Shown here: piece after piece, positions 15,916-25,157 of the stretch | Layout of the letters: each line of letters opens with the position of its first letter | How positions within the stretch are numbered: the first letter of the stretch is position 1 | Assembly: GCA_963784995.1 (NCBI GenBank) | Contig: CAWATZ010000006.1 | Span: forward strand, 992,001 to 1,056,000 | DNA: 64,000 bases | From: CAWATZ01 sp963784995 | Lineage (GTDB): Bacteria; Planctomycetota; Planctomycetia; Gemmatales; Gemmataceae | Direction of reading: 5' to 3' | Notes under the pieces: model-generated | Told to the model about the DNA's origin: nothing | The model's input: only the letters and a program-made list of their open reading frames with translations | Database searches by the model: none | Position numbers and translations under genes: made by a program

Positions 15916-16344
15916 TCACTTGGGCTGGGCCACCAGGAGTTTCTTGCGGCCCGCGAAGCCGGCGTTCAGTTCGTGCCAGTGAGCCACCTCCGGCTCACCC
16001 AGTCGCCAGCACAGGTAGACTTCCCGGCCGTCCATCCAGCTGGGAAAGTCGATCAGTCCCAGGAAATAGTCTTTCAGCTCCACTCCCAGCTGCTGCAGTT
16101 CCATCTCGTAGCCGTGCATCCGTTCCTGTTCCTGCTCCATTTCGCTCTGGATCTGCTCCAGTTCCTCGCGCCGGGCCTGGTCCAGGCCGGCCGGGTTGAC
16201 GCGATTCAGACGCTGCTGGCGGTCGCGGAGGGAGTGGGCCAGCTCGGTAATGTCGCGGACGATGGCTCCGACCAGGGGCAGCATGGCGTTGGCCTGGGCG
16301 GTCGTGAACAACTTTTTCTCGGCACCAGTTTGGGCAGCGGCCAT
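15916..16344 (-). CDS. DUF2203 family protein
   Basis: This 142-residue, largely helical protein begins with KKLFTTAQANAMLPLVGAIV. It has a central coiled coil (QARREELEQIQSEMEQEQER) and the family ending DYFLGLIDFPSWMDGREVYL, CWRLGEPEVAHWHELNAGFA. This matches the DUF2203 family, whose function is unknown. It sits between nuoI and nuoA on the same strand, which suggests an accessory link to Complex I or simply a shared transcript. Confidence 0.88.
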   Translation of the reverse strand: MAAAQTGAEKKLFTTAQANAMLPLVGAIVRDITELAHSLRDRQQRLNRVNPAGLDQARREELEQIQSEMEQEQERMHGYEMELQQLGVELKDYFLGLIDFPSWMDGREVYLCWRLGEPEVAHWHELNAGFAGRKKLLVAQPK

Positions 16345-16403
16345 GGGGATCTCTCCATTCTATCGTAGCCGGTCCGGCCGGGACCGGCGAGCGCCGCGGG
16401 CGA

Positions 16404-16982
16404 TCAGGCGCTGGGTGCTGGGGACGGTTTGGGTGCGGGGGCGGGTTTTGGGGGCGGAGCCGGGTCGGGCGGCTTGGTCCAGACCGGCTCCGCCTGCATC
16501 TTCGAGGCGGCAATGTGGATCGGGTGCAGCGTCGCCTGGCCCCAGGCCACCTCCACCGGCAGCTTGGCGAAATCGACGATGCAGCCATCCCGGCTGAAAC
16601 AGCTCTGGTCGTAGGTCGAGCCCATGAAGATGCAATCGACCGGACAGGGATCGACGCACAGGGCGCAGAACATGCACTTGGTGTAATCGATCTTGAAGCC
16701 GTTGACCCGGAAGCCCTTGCCCACCGGGTTCTTGATCTTCTCGATGTAGATGCAATCGACCGGACAGGCCCGGGCGCACTTGTCGCAGCCGATGCAGGTG
16801 GTCAGGTCAAAGCGGTGGAAGCCGCGATAGCGCGGCTTGACCGGCACCGGCAGCTCGGGGTACTCGAAGCGCTCGGTGAAGGTCCTGCGCCGGTAAGTAT
16901 GCAGGAAGTATTGCAGGGTCACGTACATCCCCTGCGCGACCGTTTTGACCGCCACGATCAGGTTATGAAACCACACTCGCAT
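16404..16982 (-). CDS. nuoI: NADH-quinone oxidoreductase subunit I
   Basis: This 192-residue ferredoxin-type subunit has two [4Fe-4S] motifs, CIGCDKCARACPVDCIYIEK and CMFCALCVDPCPVDCIFMGS. The N-terminal amphipathic helix anchors it to the membrane arm (VWFHNLIVAVKTVAQGMYVT). It carries electrons towards cluster N2 in NuoB. A Pro/Ala/Lys-rich tail (about the last 25 residues) is unusual. It is the first gene of this operon; the 330 bases upstream to the divergent FHA gene hold the promoter. Confidence 0.95.
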   Translation of the reverse strand: MRVWFHNLIVAVKTVAQGMYVTLQYFLHTYRRRTFTERFEYPELPVPVKPRYRGFHRFDLTTCIGCDKCARACPVDCIYIEKIKNPVGKGFRVNGFKIDYTKCMFCALCVDPCPVDCIFMGSTYDQSCFSRDGCIVDFAKLPVEVAWGQATLHPIHIAASKMQAEPVWTKPPDPAPPPKPAPAPKPSPAPSA

Positions 16983-17315
16983 GAGGGACCCTCAGCGTGA
17001 GTTTGAGTTCAGAGGGAAGAAACCGTGGACGTATCTTGATTATAGAAACCCGTCTGCGACCCGCAAGATGCCCTGGTTGCTTCCGAAGCGGCCCGCGCTC
17101 CCTTGCCTGGTGCCTGCGCGTCTTCTCCTTGCCCAATGCGAGAACACGTGCCATGATTGTCTACCCGTCCGCCAAACCGCACCTTGGTTTCGCCTCAGGA
17201 AAAGGATCGAGGGGGTTGTCCCCCTTTGGTGGGAAGGATGTCGGCTTCCGCGGCTCGTCTCGATTCCCCCCCTTTGATCCAGACCGCTCGGGCGCCACCG
17301 ACTTGGAAAACGACC
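16983..17315. other. Divergent intergenic region, nuoI / FHA gene
   Basis: No gene is supported in these 333 bases. They must carry the promoters of the minus-strand nuo operon and the plus-strand FHA gene. I cannot identify promoter boxes with confidence. Confidence 0.5.
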
Positions 17316-18838
17316 ATGCCATCAGAACTGATTCGCTTTGACCGGTCGCAACCCGCGCTGATCATTACCTACGGCAACACCACCCGCAAGGTCCGGCCGC
17401 TGGATCGCGACGTCCTGATGCTGGGCCGGGCCCCCGGTTGTGACGTGCAGGTGAAGTCGCCGGACGTCTTCCCAGTGCATCTGCTGATCGTCCGCGGCAG
17501 CGAAGGCTGGCGGTTGCGCGACTGCACGGGCCGGGGCGGCACCCAGCTCAACGGCCGGCCGGTGCAGGACGAGCTGCTCCAGGATGGCGACGTGATTCAC
17601 CTGAGTACCTTCAGCTTCAAGCTCCATTTGCCCGGTCCACGAAAACCTCCTGCCGGGCCTGCCCCGCAGGTTCAGCCGCGGACGGGAAACGTCCTGGAGC
17701 CGGGGGAGGCCCTCGCCGAGGCCGACGAGGAACCCCGGATCAAGCGGTTGCAGCGCTCCCGGGAACGGCTGGCGCACCGGGCCCTGGCGCTGCGGAAACG
17801 TTCCCAGGAGGCCCAGTCCCTTGCCGTTCAACTGCAGCAGAACCTGGACGATCGCGACGCCTGTATCGAGGAGCAGCAGCGCGAGGTCGATGGCCTGCTG
17901 CGCGACATGAAAGCCCGCGTCAAGCAGCTGGAGCAAAAAGAGGCCGACTTCAAGGCCCGGCGGCAAGCCCTGGAACAGGAGCTGGCGACCCCGCAGCAAC
18001 AGGGTCCTCCAGTTGGCGACCCCGCCCTTCCACCCGCATCGGCTCCTCTTTCTGGAGCAGACGCGGCTCAACAGCTCCAGATCCGCGTGCGGGAGCTGGA
18101 AAGTTACGTCCGCCATCTGCGTCGGTATGCTCCGGCAGGTTCGGCCCCCGTGGACGGAATCAGCCGGAAGTCGGGAGAGGTCCTCACGCTCAGTCAGGAA
18201 CTGACCGACCTTCGGAATGCCGTGGCCAGCCTGGAGGAGGAGAACACCGTCCTTCGCGCCGGATCAAGGACTGGGAGGAGAACAGCCAGAGCTGGCGCAG
18301 CGGCCGCAAGGAGGAGCGGAGCCGGGTTGCGGCCGAGCAAGAGGAGCTGCGGCAGCGCATCCGCGAACTGGAGCGCCAGCTTCAGGAGCAAACCCGGGAA
18401 CTGGAGCGGCTGCGAGCCCAGAAGGGGCAACAGGTGGATCGGGAAGACCAGGAGGCTTACGAGGCCGAACTGCACCGTTTCCGGCTCGATCTGCAGCGCG
18501 AACGGGCTGGGTTCAATGACGAACTGGCCTTGCTCCAGGTCCGCATCAAGGACTTCGAGCACACGGCCCAGGAGTGGGAGGAGCAACGTCTCCAGGAGGA
18601 GGCCCGGCTGAACCGCGAGCGCGCCGAACTGGAGCGGTTGCACGAGCAGCTGCGCAAAGATCGGGAGGGCGGCTCGGCCGACGCGCTCCTTCGGTCCCGC
18701 CTTGCACGTATCCAGAAGGTCAAGGAGGAGATCGCCGAGAGACGGCAGGCCGCCCAGGGTGGCCAGAGCGATCACTCGACCAAGTTGCCAACGCCGTCCA
18801 AGCAGGTGCAGACAGTCACGTCGGAAGGAGAAGGATGA
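17316..18838 (+). CDS. FHA-domain protein with long coiled coil, one frameshift
   Basis: It starts at ATG 17316 (MPSELIRFDRSQPALIITYG). The FHA domain spans about residues 20-100, with the phosphothreonine-binding pattern LMLGRAPGCDVQVKSPDVFP, VHLLIV and GGTQLNGRPVQDE. A long charged coiled coil follows (QQNLDDRDACIEEQQREVDG and similar). Near 18262 the coiled-coil pattern moves by one base into the frame RIKDWEENSQSW, which continues to the stop at 18836. A C is probably missing from a CCC/CGG run, either a sequencing error or a recent mutation. Whole, it would have about 507 residues. Its partner kinase is unknown. Confidence 0.8.
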
Positions 18839-18911
18839 AGGATGAAGGATGAAAAAAGACAGAAGAAGTCACTTGTCTTGATTCATCCTTCATCCTTCAT
18901 CCTTCATCCTT
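18831..18911. repeat. Inverted repeat of AAGGATG units at convergent gene ends
   Basis: Three direct AAGGATG copies on the left (18831-18853) face four TTCATCC copies on the right (18882-18911). The FHA stop (18836) and the CDGSH-gene stop (18890) both lie in the arms, so it can act as a bidirectional terminator hairpin. Confidence 0.8.
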
Positions 18912-19120
18912 CCGCCGGCCAGCTCCCCGGCCACGAAGCCGTTCTGCCGATGCGAGCCATCGCAGAACGGCTTGTTCGCCGAACCGCCGCAGCGGCACAG
19001 CGCCACCGCCGGTTTGTCCGTCGGCAGGGTGAACTCCTGGCCCTGGTGGTCGATCAGTTTGACGGGCCCCTGAATGACCAGGGGCCCATTCTCACGACAG
19101 CGAATTACCACTTCGGCCAT
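18890..19120 (-). CDS. CDGSH-type iron-sulfur protein
   Basis: This small protein of 76 residues from MAEVVIRCRENGPLVIQGPV carries CRCGGSANKPFCDGSH, the C-x-C-x2-(S/T)-x3-P-x-C-D-G-x-H motif that binds a [2Fe-2S] cluster with three Cys and one His. Such proteins handle iron or redox signals. GAGGAACGC precedes the ATG. The last residues (GGRMKDEG) are encoded by the AAGGATG repeat. It lies 26 bases after the lipoprotein gene and is probably cotranscribed with it. Confidence 0.9.
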   Translation of the reverse strand: MAEVVIRCRENGPLVIQGPVKLIDHQGQEFTLPTDKPAVALCRCGGSANKPFCDGSHRQNGFVAGELAGGRMKDEG

Positions 19121-19146
19121 GCTGCGTTCCTCTTTGGCGTTCCGCG

Positions 19147-19824
19147 TCATTCTTCCTCCATCCGGGACATGCCGCGCTGGGAGTGGGCGGCAAAGTACGG
19201 GACCAGCCTCCGGGCAATCGCGTTGAGGAACCGTTGCCGGAACTGCGCCGGCGTCGTGTCCGAATCCATGTCCACTGGAGTGCTGGGGTAGACGCAGGGG
19301 AATTCTTCCTGCGGCGGATTTTCGTCCTCTTGCTTGACGTTCTTCAGACCGATGGTCAGGTCCGCTTTCCCCTGGAACATCTGATTGCCTTTTTCGATCA
19401 GGCTGAACGCATGGATCTCCACGACGATGACGTAATCGACGTGGAACAGTTCGCCGATCTTCCGGGGGTTCTCTCGCTTCCATTCGGGGTGGGAATTCTT
19501 GTAGCGCTCGACGCTGCTGGCCGGGATGAGCGTGACTTTCTCCTGGTTCTCCTGGAACTTTTCCTTCAGATGCTTGACCAGCAGCTCGCTTAGCTCGCGG
19601 TCGGCCTGCATCGCGTCCACGCGCGCGTCCAGCCCTTCGCCCAGGACCAGCACCATCGCCTTGACTTCCTTTTTCTTGTCCTCCGAGGCGATCGCCCCCA
19701 GCTTGGGCGGCGCCATGCTTTCCGGGAGGATGAAGTAGGCCAGCGACCCCAGGTCGCACCCCGCACCGCATAGCCCCCCCAGCAGCACGACCAGGATCAG
19801 TGCGCGCCTGCCCATTGCGTTCAT
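19147..19824 (-). CDS. Lipoprotein of unknown function
   Basis: This 225-residue protein starts at 19824 behind AAGGAGAGGTCC. The N-terminus is a lipoprotein signal (ALILVVLLGGLCGAGC, lipobox Cys about 23). The body contains KAMVLVLGEGLDARVDAMQA, LVKHLKEKFQENQEKVTLIP and ELFHVDYVIVVEIHAFSLIE. The layout resembles planctomycete lipoproteins with a TolB-like or LptE-like fold, but I do not assign a family. It is anchored to a membrane, facing the periplasm. Confidence 0.75.
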   Translation of the reverse strand: MNAMGRRALILVVLLGGLCGAGCDLGSLAYFILPESMAPPKLGAIASEDKKKEVKAMVLVLGEGLDARVDAMQADRELSELLVKHLKEKFQENQEKVTLIPASSVERYKNSHPEWKRENPRKIGELFHVDYVIVVEIHAFSLIEKGNQMFQGKADLTIGLKNVKQEDENPPQEEFPCVYPSTPVDMDSDTTPAQFRQRFLNAIARRLVPYFAAHSQRGMSRMEEE

Positions 19825-19847
19825 GGACCTCTCCTTGTCCTGCGTCC

Positions 19848-20390
19848 TCAGGGGGACGTGCCGTTTTTCACCTGATACATCGTCAAGACCACGATGGCCC
19901 AGCGCAGCAGCATCAGGACCATGAAGCCCACCATCAGGATGGTGAAGGTCTTCTCCAGCGAGCGAATGAAGACCGTTTGGCGCTTCCAGAAGCAGGCCAG
20001 GCTCCAGGGGATGAACAGCAAGCAGACGCCGGCCAGCATGGTGCCGACCCAGTTGGCCCGCAGCGAGTTGAGGACGTCTCCCCGGATCAGCAGGGCAAAA
20101 CTGGTGGTCATGCCGCACGACGGACAGGGATAGCCGGTCAGCACCACAAAGGTACACGGCGGCAGTCCCAGCTGCTGATGCGTCCCCATCCGCCGCTCGG
20201 GCACGTCGCCCTTGTACGGATCGAGCCACAGGGCAATGCCGAAGACGACGGTGAGGCCCAGGGCCAGGCCGACCAGGACGCCGCGCACCGTGTCGCTCAG
20301 CACCGGGATGGCGTCCAGGATCTCTTCTTCCCCCGGCTGTTGCTGGGGGCTGGCTTCAGGTTGCGTTGAGGGGGGCACAATAACGATCAC
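19848..20390 (-). CDS. DUF2752 membrane protein
   Basis: The conserved block LTGYPCPSCGMTTSFALLIR, followed by hydrophobic segments (WVGTMLAGVCLLFIPWSLAC, ILMVGFMVLMLLRWAIVVL), identifies the DUF2752 family of small membrane proteins with a CPxCG motif. The start is uncertain. I use GTG at 20390, because longer frames run through the palindrome at 20436-20505. A first transmembrane segment, VLVGLALGLTVVFGIAL, precedes the motif. Function unknown. Confidence 0.75.
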   Translation of the reverse strand: MIVIVPPSTQPEASPQQQPGEEEILDAIPVLSDTVRGVLVGLALGLTVVFGIALWLDPYKGDVPERRMGTHQQLGLPPCTFVVLTGYPCPSCGMTTSFALLIRGDVLNSLRANWVGTMLAGVCLLFIPWSLACFWKRQTVFIRSLEKTFTILMVGFMVLMLLRWAIVVLTMYQVKNGTSP

Positions 20391-20435
20391 CCAGGTGGAA
20401 AACAAGAGGAAAAAGGCCCACGTACGGCTTCGACT

Positions 20436-20505
20436 GGCGAGCGGCGCGGCGTCAGCCCGCCGGTAACGCCCACAGTACCGGCGGGCTGACGCCGCGCCGC
20501 TCGCC
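20436..20505. repeat. GC-rich dispersed palindrome, copy 1
   Basis: GGCGAGCGGCGCGGCGTCAG and the following CCCGCCGGT are matched by the exact inverted sequence ending at 20505, around a short central loop. A partly degraded relative is at 48179-48263. It separates the acyltransferase stop (20509) from the DUF2752 gene. Confidence 0.85.
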
Positions 20506-20508
20506 AAC

Positions 20509-21222
20509 TCATGCAGCTCGCCGCAATTCCCGTGCCGCCGGGGGCGCCGGGGCGAAATACCGCTCGGCCGCTGCCGTGGCCAGGTCCATCGCCTCCTGAA
20601 CCCGCCGCCGGTAGTGTTCCAGCTCCTCGCGGTCCGTGGTATTCGGAACACGGATCGGCTCCGTGGTCACGCACATCGCGCCGCTGAACGGCACCGGCAC
20701 GGCGAAGCGATCCCAGCTCCGCATCCGCCAGGCCTTTTGCCAGGCAAAGCCGATCGGCACAATGGGCAATCCCGTCAGAGCGGCCAGGTAAATCAGGCCG
20801 ATCTGGACCTGCCGGCGAGGGCCGCGCGGTCCATCGGGCGTGACGGCCAGGTGCCGGCCCTGCGCAGCCAGCCGACGCATTTGCCGGATCGCCTCGACCC
20901 CGCCGCGCGTTCGGCCTTCCTTCATTGTCGAGCCGCGCACCACGCGGAAGCCCAGATGCTTGCACGTCTGGGCGATCATTTCCCCGTCCGCGTGCTGGCT
21001 GATCAGCACGTTGATGTCCCGCCGGCCATAGTGGTAAGCCGGCAGCAGCATGTTCTCGTGCCAGAAAGCGTAGACGTAACGTCCCTGGAATTGGGGCTGA
21101 TTCGGATCGACGTTCGGTCCCAGCGGCCGATAGCGGTAACGCAGGCTTCCCACCAGCAGCCGCACGGCGAAGGCCGCCAGAAAGCTCACCAGCTTGATCA
21201 GCCAGGGACTCCGAATCTTCAT
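20509..21222 (-). CDS. Lysophospholipid acyltransferase family protein (DUF374)
   Basis: The start at 21222 (MKIRSPWLIKLVSFLAAFAV) follows GGGGAGAAGC and gives about 237 residues with an N-terminal membrane anchor. AFWHENMLLPAYHY, ISQHADGEMIAQTCKHLGFR, VVRGST and VTPDGPRGPRRQVQIG are the DUF374 hallmarks. The family transfers acyl chains in lipid or lipid A-like synthesis at the inner membrane. The frame also opens upstream to 21270 through a palindrome; I consider that leader untranslated. Confidence 0.85.
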   Translation of the reverse strand: MKIRSPWLIKLVSFLAAFAVRLLVGSLRYRYRPLGPNVDPNQPQFQGRYVYAFWHENMLLPAYHYGRRDINVLISQHADGEMIAQTCKHLGFRVVRGSTMKEGRTRGGVEAIRQMRRLAAQGRHLAVTPDGPRGPRRQVQIGLIYLAALTGLPIVPIGFAWQKAWRMRSWDRFAVPVPFSGAMCVTTEPIRVPNTTDREELEHYRRRVQEAMDLATAAAERYFAPAPPAARELRRAA

Positions 21223-21234
21223 GCTTCTCCCCGT

Positions 21235-21289
21235 GGTGATTGGTGATTCGTGATGTGATTCGTGTACCAATCACGAATCACCAATCACC
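21235..21289. repeat. Inverted repeat GGTGATTGGTGATTCGTGAT
   Basis: A 20-base arm (21235-21254) is matched by its inverse (21270-21289). It spans the end of dapF (stop at 21285) and the leader of the acyltransferase gene, so a hairpin in the transcript could terminate or insulate. Confidence 0.75.
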
Positions 21290-22154
21290 CCTCCGATGGC
21301 CAGTCGCCGCTGAACACCTCAACGGCCGGCCCCGTCATATACACGTGATTGTCGGCCGCGGACCAGTCCAGTTGCAGGTCTCCGCCCGGCAGATGGGCCA
21401 GCAGCTTCCGATCCGTCCGCCCGGTCAGCACGCCCGCCACGCACACGGCACAGGCCCCGGTGCCGCAAGCCAGGGTGATGCCGCTGCCGCGCTCCCAGGT
21501 GCGCATGGTCGCTTCCCCAGGAGCGTGGACCTGCACAAAGTGGACGTTGATTCGCCGCGGAAAGCAGGCCAGTCGCTCCAGGGTCGGGCCAACCCGCTCC
21601 AGCGGGACTTTGCTCACGTCCTGGCAATACAGGACAACGTGAGGATTGCCCGTGGACACACAGGTAATGCGCCCATCGCAGCCGCACGGACCGAAGTAGT
21701 TCTCCTCGAAGTCATACGGCAGGGCGGCATTGACGACGCGCAGACCCGGCAGCGTGGTCGGGACCTTCTCCGCTTCCAGGATCGGCTCGCCCATGTCCAC
21801 GCGGACCCGCTGCACCTTGCCGCCTTCGACCTCCAGGTTCAGCGTCAGCACGCCTCGACCCGTTTCGACGGTCAGCACCGGTTTGCGAGCGATGCCGTGA
21901 TCGTAAGCGAACTTGGCAACGCATCTTACCCCGTTACCGCACATTTCCGCCTCGCTGCCGTCGGCGTTGTACATCCGCATCCGCACGTCGGCCTTTTCCG
22001 AGGGACACAGCAGGATGAGGCCATCGCTGCCGACGCCAAAATGGCGATCACTGATGGTCTGACTCAGGGCCGAGGGATCGCGCGGTGGTCGCTGGTTGAC
22101 GCAATCGACGTAGACGTAGTCATTGCCCAGGCCGTGCATCTTCACGAAACGCAT
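21285..22154 (-). CDS. dapF: Diaminopimelate epimerase
   Basis: This protein of about 289 residues starts MRFVKMHGLGNDYVYVDC. The two catalytic Cys are in EMCGNGVRC and in LACGTGACAVCVAG. GNPHVVLYCQDV is also typical. It converts LL- to meso-diaminopimelate for lysine and peptidoglycan synthesis in the cytosol, which fits a planctomycete with peptidoglycan. Alternative ATGs lie 9 and 15 bases upstream. The last codons overlap an inverted repeat. Confidence 0.96.
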   Translation of the reverse strand: MRFVKMHGLGNDYVYVDCVNQRPPRDPSALSQTISDRHFGVGSDGLILLCPSEKADVRMRMYNADGSEAEMCGNGVRCVAKFAYDHGIARKPVLTVETGRGVLTLNLEVEGGKVQRVRVDMGEPILEAEKVPTTLPGLRVVNAALPYDFEENYFGPCGCDGRITCVSTGNPHVVLYCQDVSKVPLERVGPTLERLACFPRRINVHFVQVHAPGEATMRTWERGSGITLACGTGACAVCVAGVLTGRTDRKLLAHLPGGDLQLDWSAADNHVYMTGPAVEVFSGDWPSEG

Positions 22155-22300
22155 GGTGGTCATTCCCATTCAATGGATCCAGTGACACAATCCTGAAGTA
22201 TAGCCGCTTGAGGCGCTGCCGACAATCTTGACAAAAGGGCCTCGCCGGGCTTGATGCGCAGCCTCCTGGCGCAGGTGGATCGCTTGGCTGATTGGGTCAA

Positions 22301-22735
22301 TCACTCTGGTTCCGGAGGGTGCGCTTGCTGGACGTGGGCAGCGACCTGTTCCGGATCGATGTGCCAGTGGCACTGCCCGCAGGGCGGCGCCCGGTCAAAG
22401 CACGCAGGACAGTACAGGGGACCGCCGTGCAGGAACTGGTCGAAGCGGTCGCGGTCCGCGGAGGTCAGGTGGTCGGGGTCGAGCGGCAACTCCAGCGATT
22501 GGCGGCACCCAGCACACTCCACCTGTCTCCCGCCCGCGACGATGGGCGAGAACAGGTCATGGTCCCGACGGGCCAGGAACCCCCGACCGCTGCAGAGCGG
22601 ACAGGGGAGTCCCAGCTGGGCCGTGATGGCCTTGCGGATGAAGTCGCTCTTGTTGGGCAGCGCGTTGAGCAACGCCGCCAGCTCCGGGGCCGCCTTGAAG
22701 CCCATCAACGTCATCCGGCTCTGCTTGCGTGCCAT
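22301..22735 (-). CDS. RHH-like plus zinc-motif protein
   Basis: The first part of this 144-residue protein (KQSRMTLMGFKAAPELAALL, NALPNKSDFIRKAITAQL) looks like a ribbon-helix-helix DNA-binding domain. It is followed by Cys pairs CPLCSGRGFL, CAGC, CPAC and CGQCHWH, which suggest zinc binding. The start lies seven bases after the stop of the TPR gene on the same strand, so it is the last gene of the long Tad operon. It may be a regulator of that operon, by inference. Confidence 0.65.
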   Translation of the reverse strand: MARKQSRMTLMGFKAAPELAALLNALPNKSDFIRKAITAQLGLPCPLCSGRGFLARRDHDLFSPIVAGGRQVECAGCRQSLELPLDPDHLTSADRDRFDQFLHGGPLYCPACFDRAPPCGQCHWHIDPEQVAAHVQQAHPPEPE

Positions 22736-22741
22736 GACGGC

Positions 22742-24749
22742 TCAGTCCTCGCGCGTGAGTTGCTGGTGGTACGGTTTCTTCTGCTCGTAGAGCCGCAGCC
22801 GGTCCTGGATCGTGGTGGCCAGCTGACTATTTTTCTGGGCCGCCGCCAGGTCGTGGGCCTTCTTCGCCGTCTTGATCGCGTCCTCGTACTGGCCGCTGGT
22901 GGCGTAGGCGGCCGCCAGGGTGTCCAGCGCTTCCGGCTGCGGCTTGGGAATGGCCTGGTTGGCGATCTCGGCCAGGAAGAGGGCCTGGACGGCGTTGCGC
23001 TGGCGGGGGTCGGCAGCGGTGGCCTTCTGCCAGGCCTGCTCCTGGGCGGTCTTCGGATAGTCCGAATCCAGGCGCAGACCTTCCTTCAGGGCTGCCGCCG
23101 CTTTCTTCGGCTCGCCGCTGTCCTTGAGCGCCAGGGCGAGGTTGAAGCGATACTTGGGCACGTCCGGCTGCAGTTGAGCTGGCCTTCTCGAAGAAGCGGG
23201 ACGCCATGTCCGTGTTCTTGTTGGTCCACTCGGTGAAGCCCAGGTTGTTCAGCGTGGTCGCCGTCTCGAGGTCCGGACCGGAAAACTGACACACGGCTTT
23301 CAGCGCTTCCTCGGACCGGTTGTCCATGATCAGGGCCGTGCCGAGCAACTGCAGGGCCAGGCCGCGCAGCTCCCGGGCCCCGGGGGCGGATGGAGACGCT
23401 TCCAGGACGAACTGGTATTCCGCGGCCGCCCTGTCCGGCTTGCGTTCCTGAAGGAGGACGTTGCCCAGGTACAGGTGGGCACGCACGTTCCCGGGCCGCA
23501 CGGCAACGGTCTGCTGCCACAGCTCCAGGGGGCTGGCGTGTGTGTAGTTGCGATGGAAGGTGAGGAACCCCAGGGTCGCGATCAGGCCGACCGCCACGAC
23601 CAGGGACGCGGCCAGGGCCCACGTCTGGCTTTTCCCGACGACCACGACCAGTCCGAAGCCGCCCAGGACGAGCCCGGCCGACACCGCCGCCAGCGGCAAA
23701 TACGTACGGGACTCGTTGACCAGTTCGGGCGAGGGAACCAGGCTCGCCGGCAGCAGAGTCAGAAAGAACCAGGCCCCGAGAAAGCCAACCCGCGGCCAGC
23801 GGACCAGCGCCCAGGCGGTCGCCGCCAGCAGCACCAGGAGGACCACCAGACCCGGCAACGCCTCGGAGAGTGCCTGGGCGGGCGGGTAGTCAGAGTAGTC
23901 CACGCTCAACCCAACCGGCCAGAACGTCAGCCGGAGGTAGTGCAGGATCACGCCCGGCTGGGTCAGTACGTACGTCGCGACTGCCGGGGTGGAGCCGAGC
24001 CCGTCCGGTGCAGCTGCCTCGGGAGCAAGCAACGGCAGGGCCAGGAGCCCCCAGCACACCGCCAGCGCCGCGTACAACCCCGCCCGCCGCTGGAACAGCT
24101 CGGCAAAGGACGACGAGAGGTAAATCCGGTCGAACAGCAGTGCCGCGAGCGGGACCGTCACCATGACCGGGTTGCTGCCCATCCCCAGAGCGCAGCCCAG
24201 CACCGCCAGCGCGTACCAGGGCAGGCCGAACTCGGCCTCGGCTCCGCGAATCAGGCCGTACAGCGTCAGCAGGTAACAGAGGCCGGCGAGGGCGGCCGAG
24301 CGACCCGAGAGATGGGTGACGCTCTGGGTCTGCAGGGGGTGCAGCATCCAGAGCAGCGCGATCAGCAAGGCCAGCCACGGCGCCGCTTCTTGCAGCCGGG
24401 GCTGGTTCTGCTGGCGGAGCAAGGTCCGGCAGACGATGCCGAACAGCGTCAGCCCGGCCAGGACGTGAATCAGGAGGTTCACGACGTGGTAGCCCATGCG
24501 GGACTGCGGGGCCATGGCGCGGTTCAGGAGCAGGGTCGCATGGGTCAGCCGCTGCGACGAGAGCCAGGTGGACGCTCCTGGATTCTGCAGCACCGGGTTC
24601 GTGAACAGCGTCCGTTCCTCGTCCGGGGTCCAGATGCCCGAAAGGCTGTTGAGGAACAGGCCGCCGCCAAGGACGACCAGCACCAGTAACTTCGGCAGGA
24701 CGGCCTGGCGGTAATCTTCGGGCTCGATGGTCGATTGTGTCGCGTTCAT
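22742..24749 (-). CDS. TMTC-like membrane protein with C-terminal TPRs, one frameshift
   Basis: From MNATQSTIEPEDYRQAVLPK it has about ten transmembrane segments, the motif TPDEERTLFTNPVLQ and the block LVPSPELVNESRTYLPLAAV, as in planctomycete TMTC/DUF1736-like proteins. TPR units follow (RAHLYLGNVLLQERKPDRAA, TTLNNLGFTEWTNKNTDMAS). Near 23178 the frame moves one base to QLQPDVPKYRFNLALALKDS and continues through more TPRs to the stop at 22742. Whole, it has about 669 residues. The start overlaps the DUF192 stop (ATGA at 24746-24749). It could act in glycosylation or assembly of the pilus. Confidence 0.8.
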
Positions 24750-25157
24750 GGGGTTGCTCTCAGTTCCAGGGGCGAGCGCAAGAAGGTCAGCGACCGGGGA
24801 CACTCCTGCCCGGCCGGGTCCAGTTGAAGGCGGATGCCGACTTCCAGGTCGGAACCAACCGGGAGTTCGAGGGTGGCGTAACTCCGGCTCACGGGCAGCA
24901 CCAGGCGCCAGGGGCGGACGTTGCGACGCACCGCGACAATCTCTCCCCGGCGGTCGAGCAGCAGCACGTCGATCGGGAAACGCATGAAACAGGTGTGGAC
25001 AGCGGGGCACGGCACCAGCAGCAAGCCAGTGCCCGGGGGCAGCCCGTGCCGCAGCTGCAAGCCCCTTGAAGCGCGACCAGGCGGTGTCCGCGACTTCCAG
25101 GGACTCGACCACGACGTCTCCGGTGTCGTCCCGGAGCAGACGCCAGGGAGAGGTCAT
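24746..25157 (-). CDS. DUF192 family protein, one frameshift
   Basis: It starts MTSPWRLLRDDTGDVVVESL at 25157, where ATGA overlaps the tadC stop. Near 25063 the frame moves one base to LQLRHGLPPGTGLLLVPCPA, continuing VHTCFMRFPIDVLLLDRRGE, the DUF192 core. It has about 136 residues if corrected. Function unknown; it is often found next to Tad pilus genes. Its position directly after tadC supports a link to pilus assembly. Confidence 0.78.
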
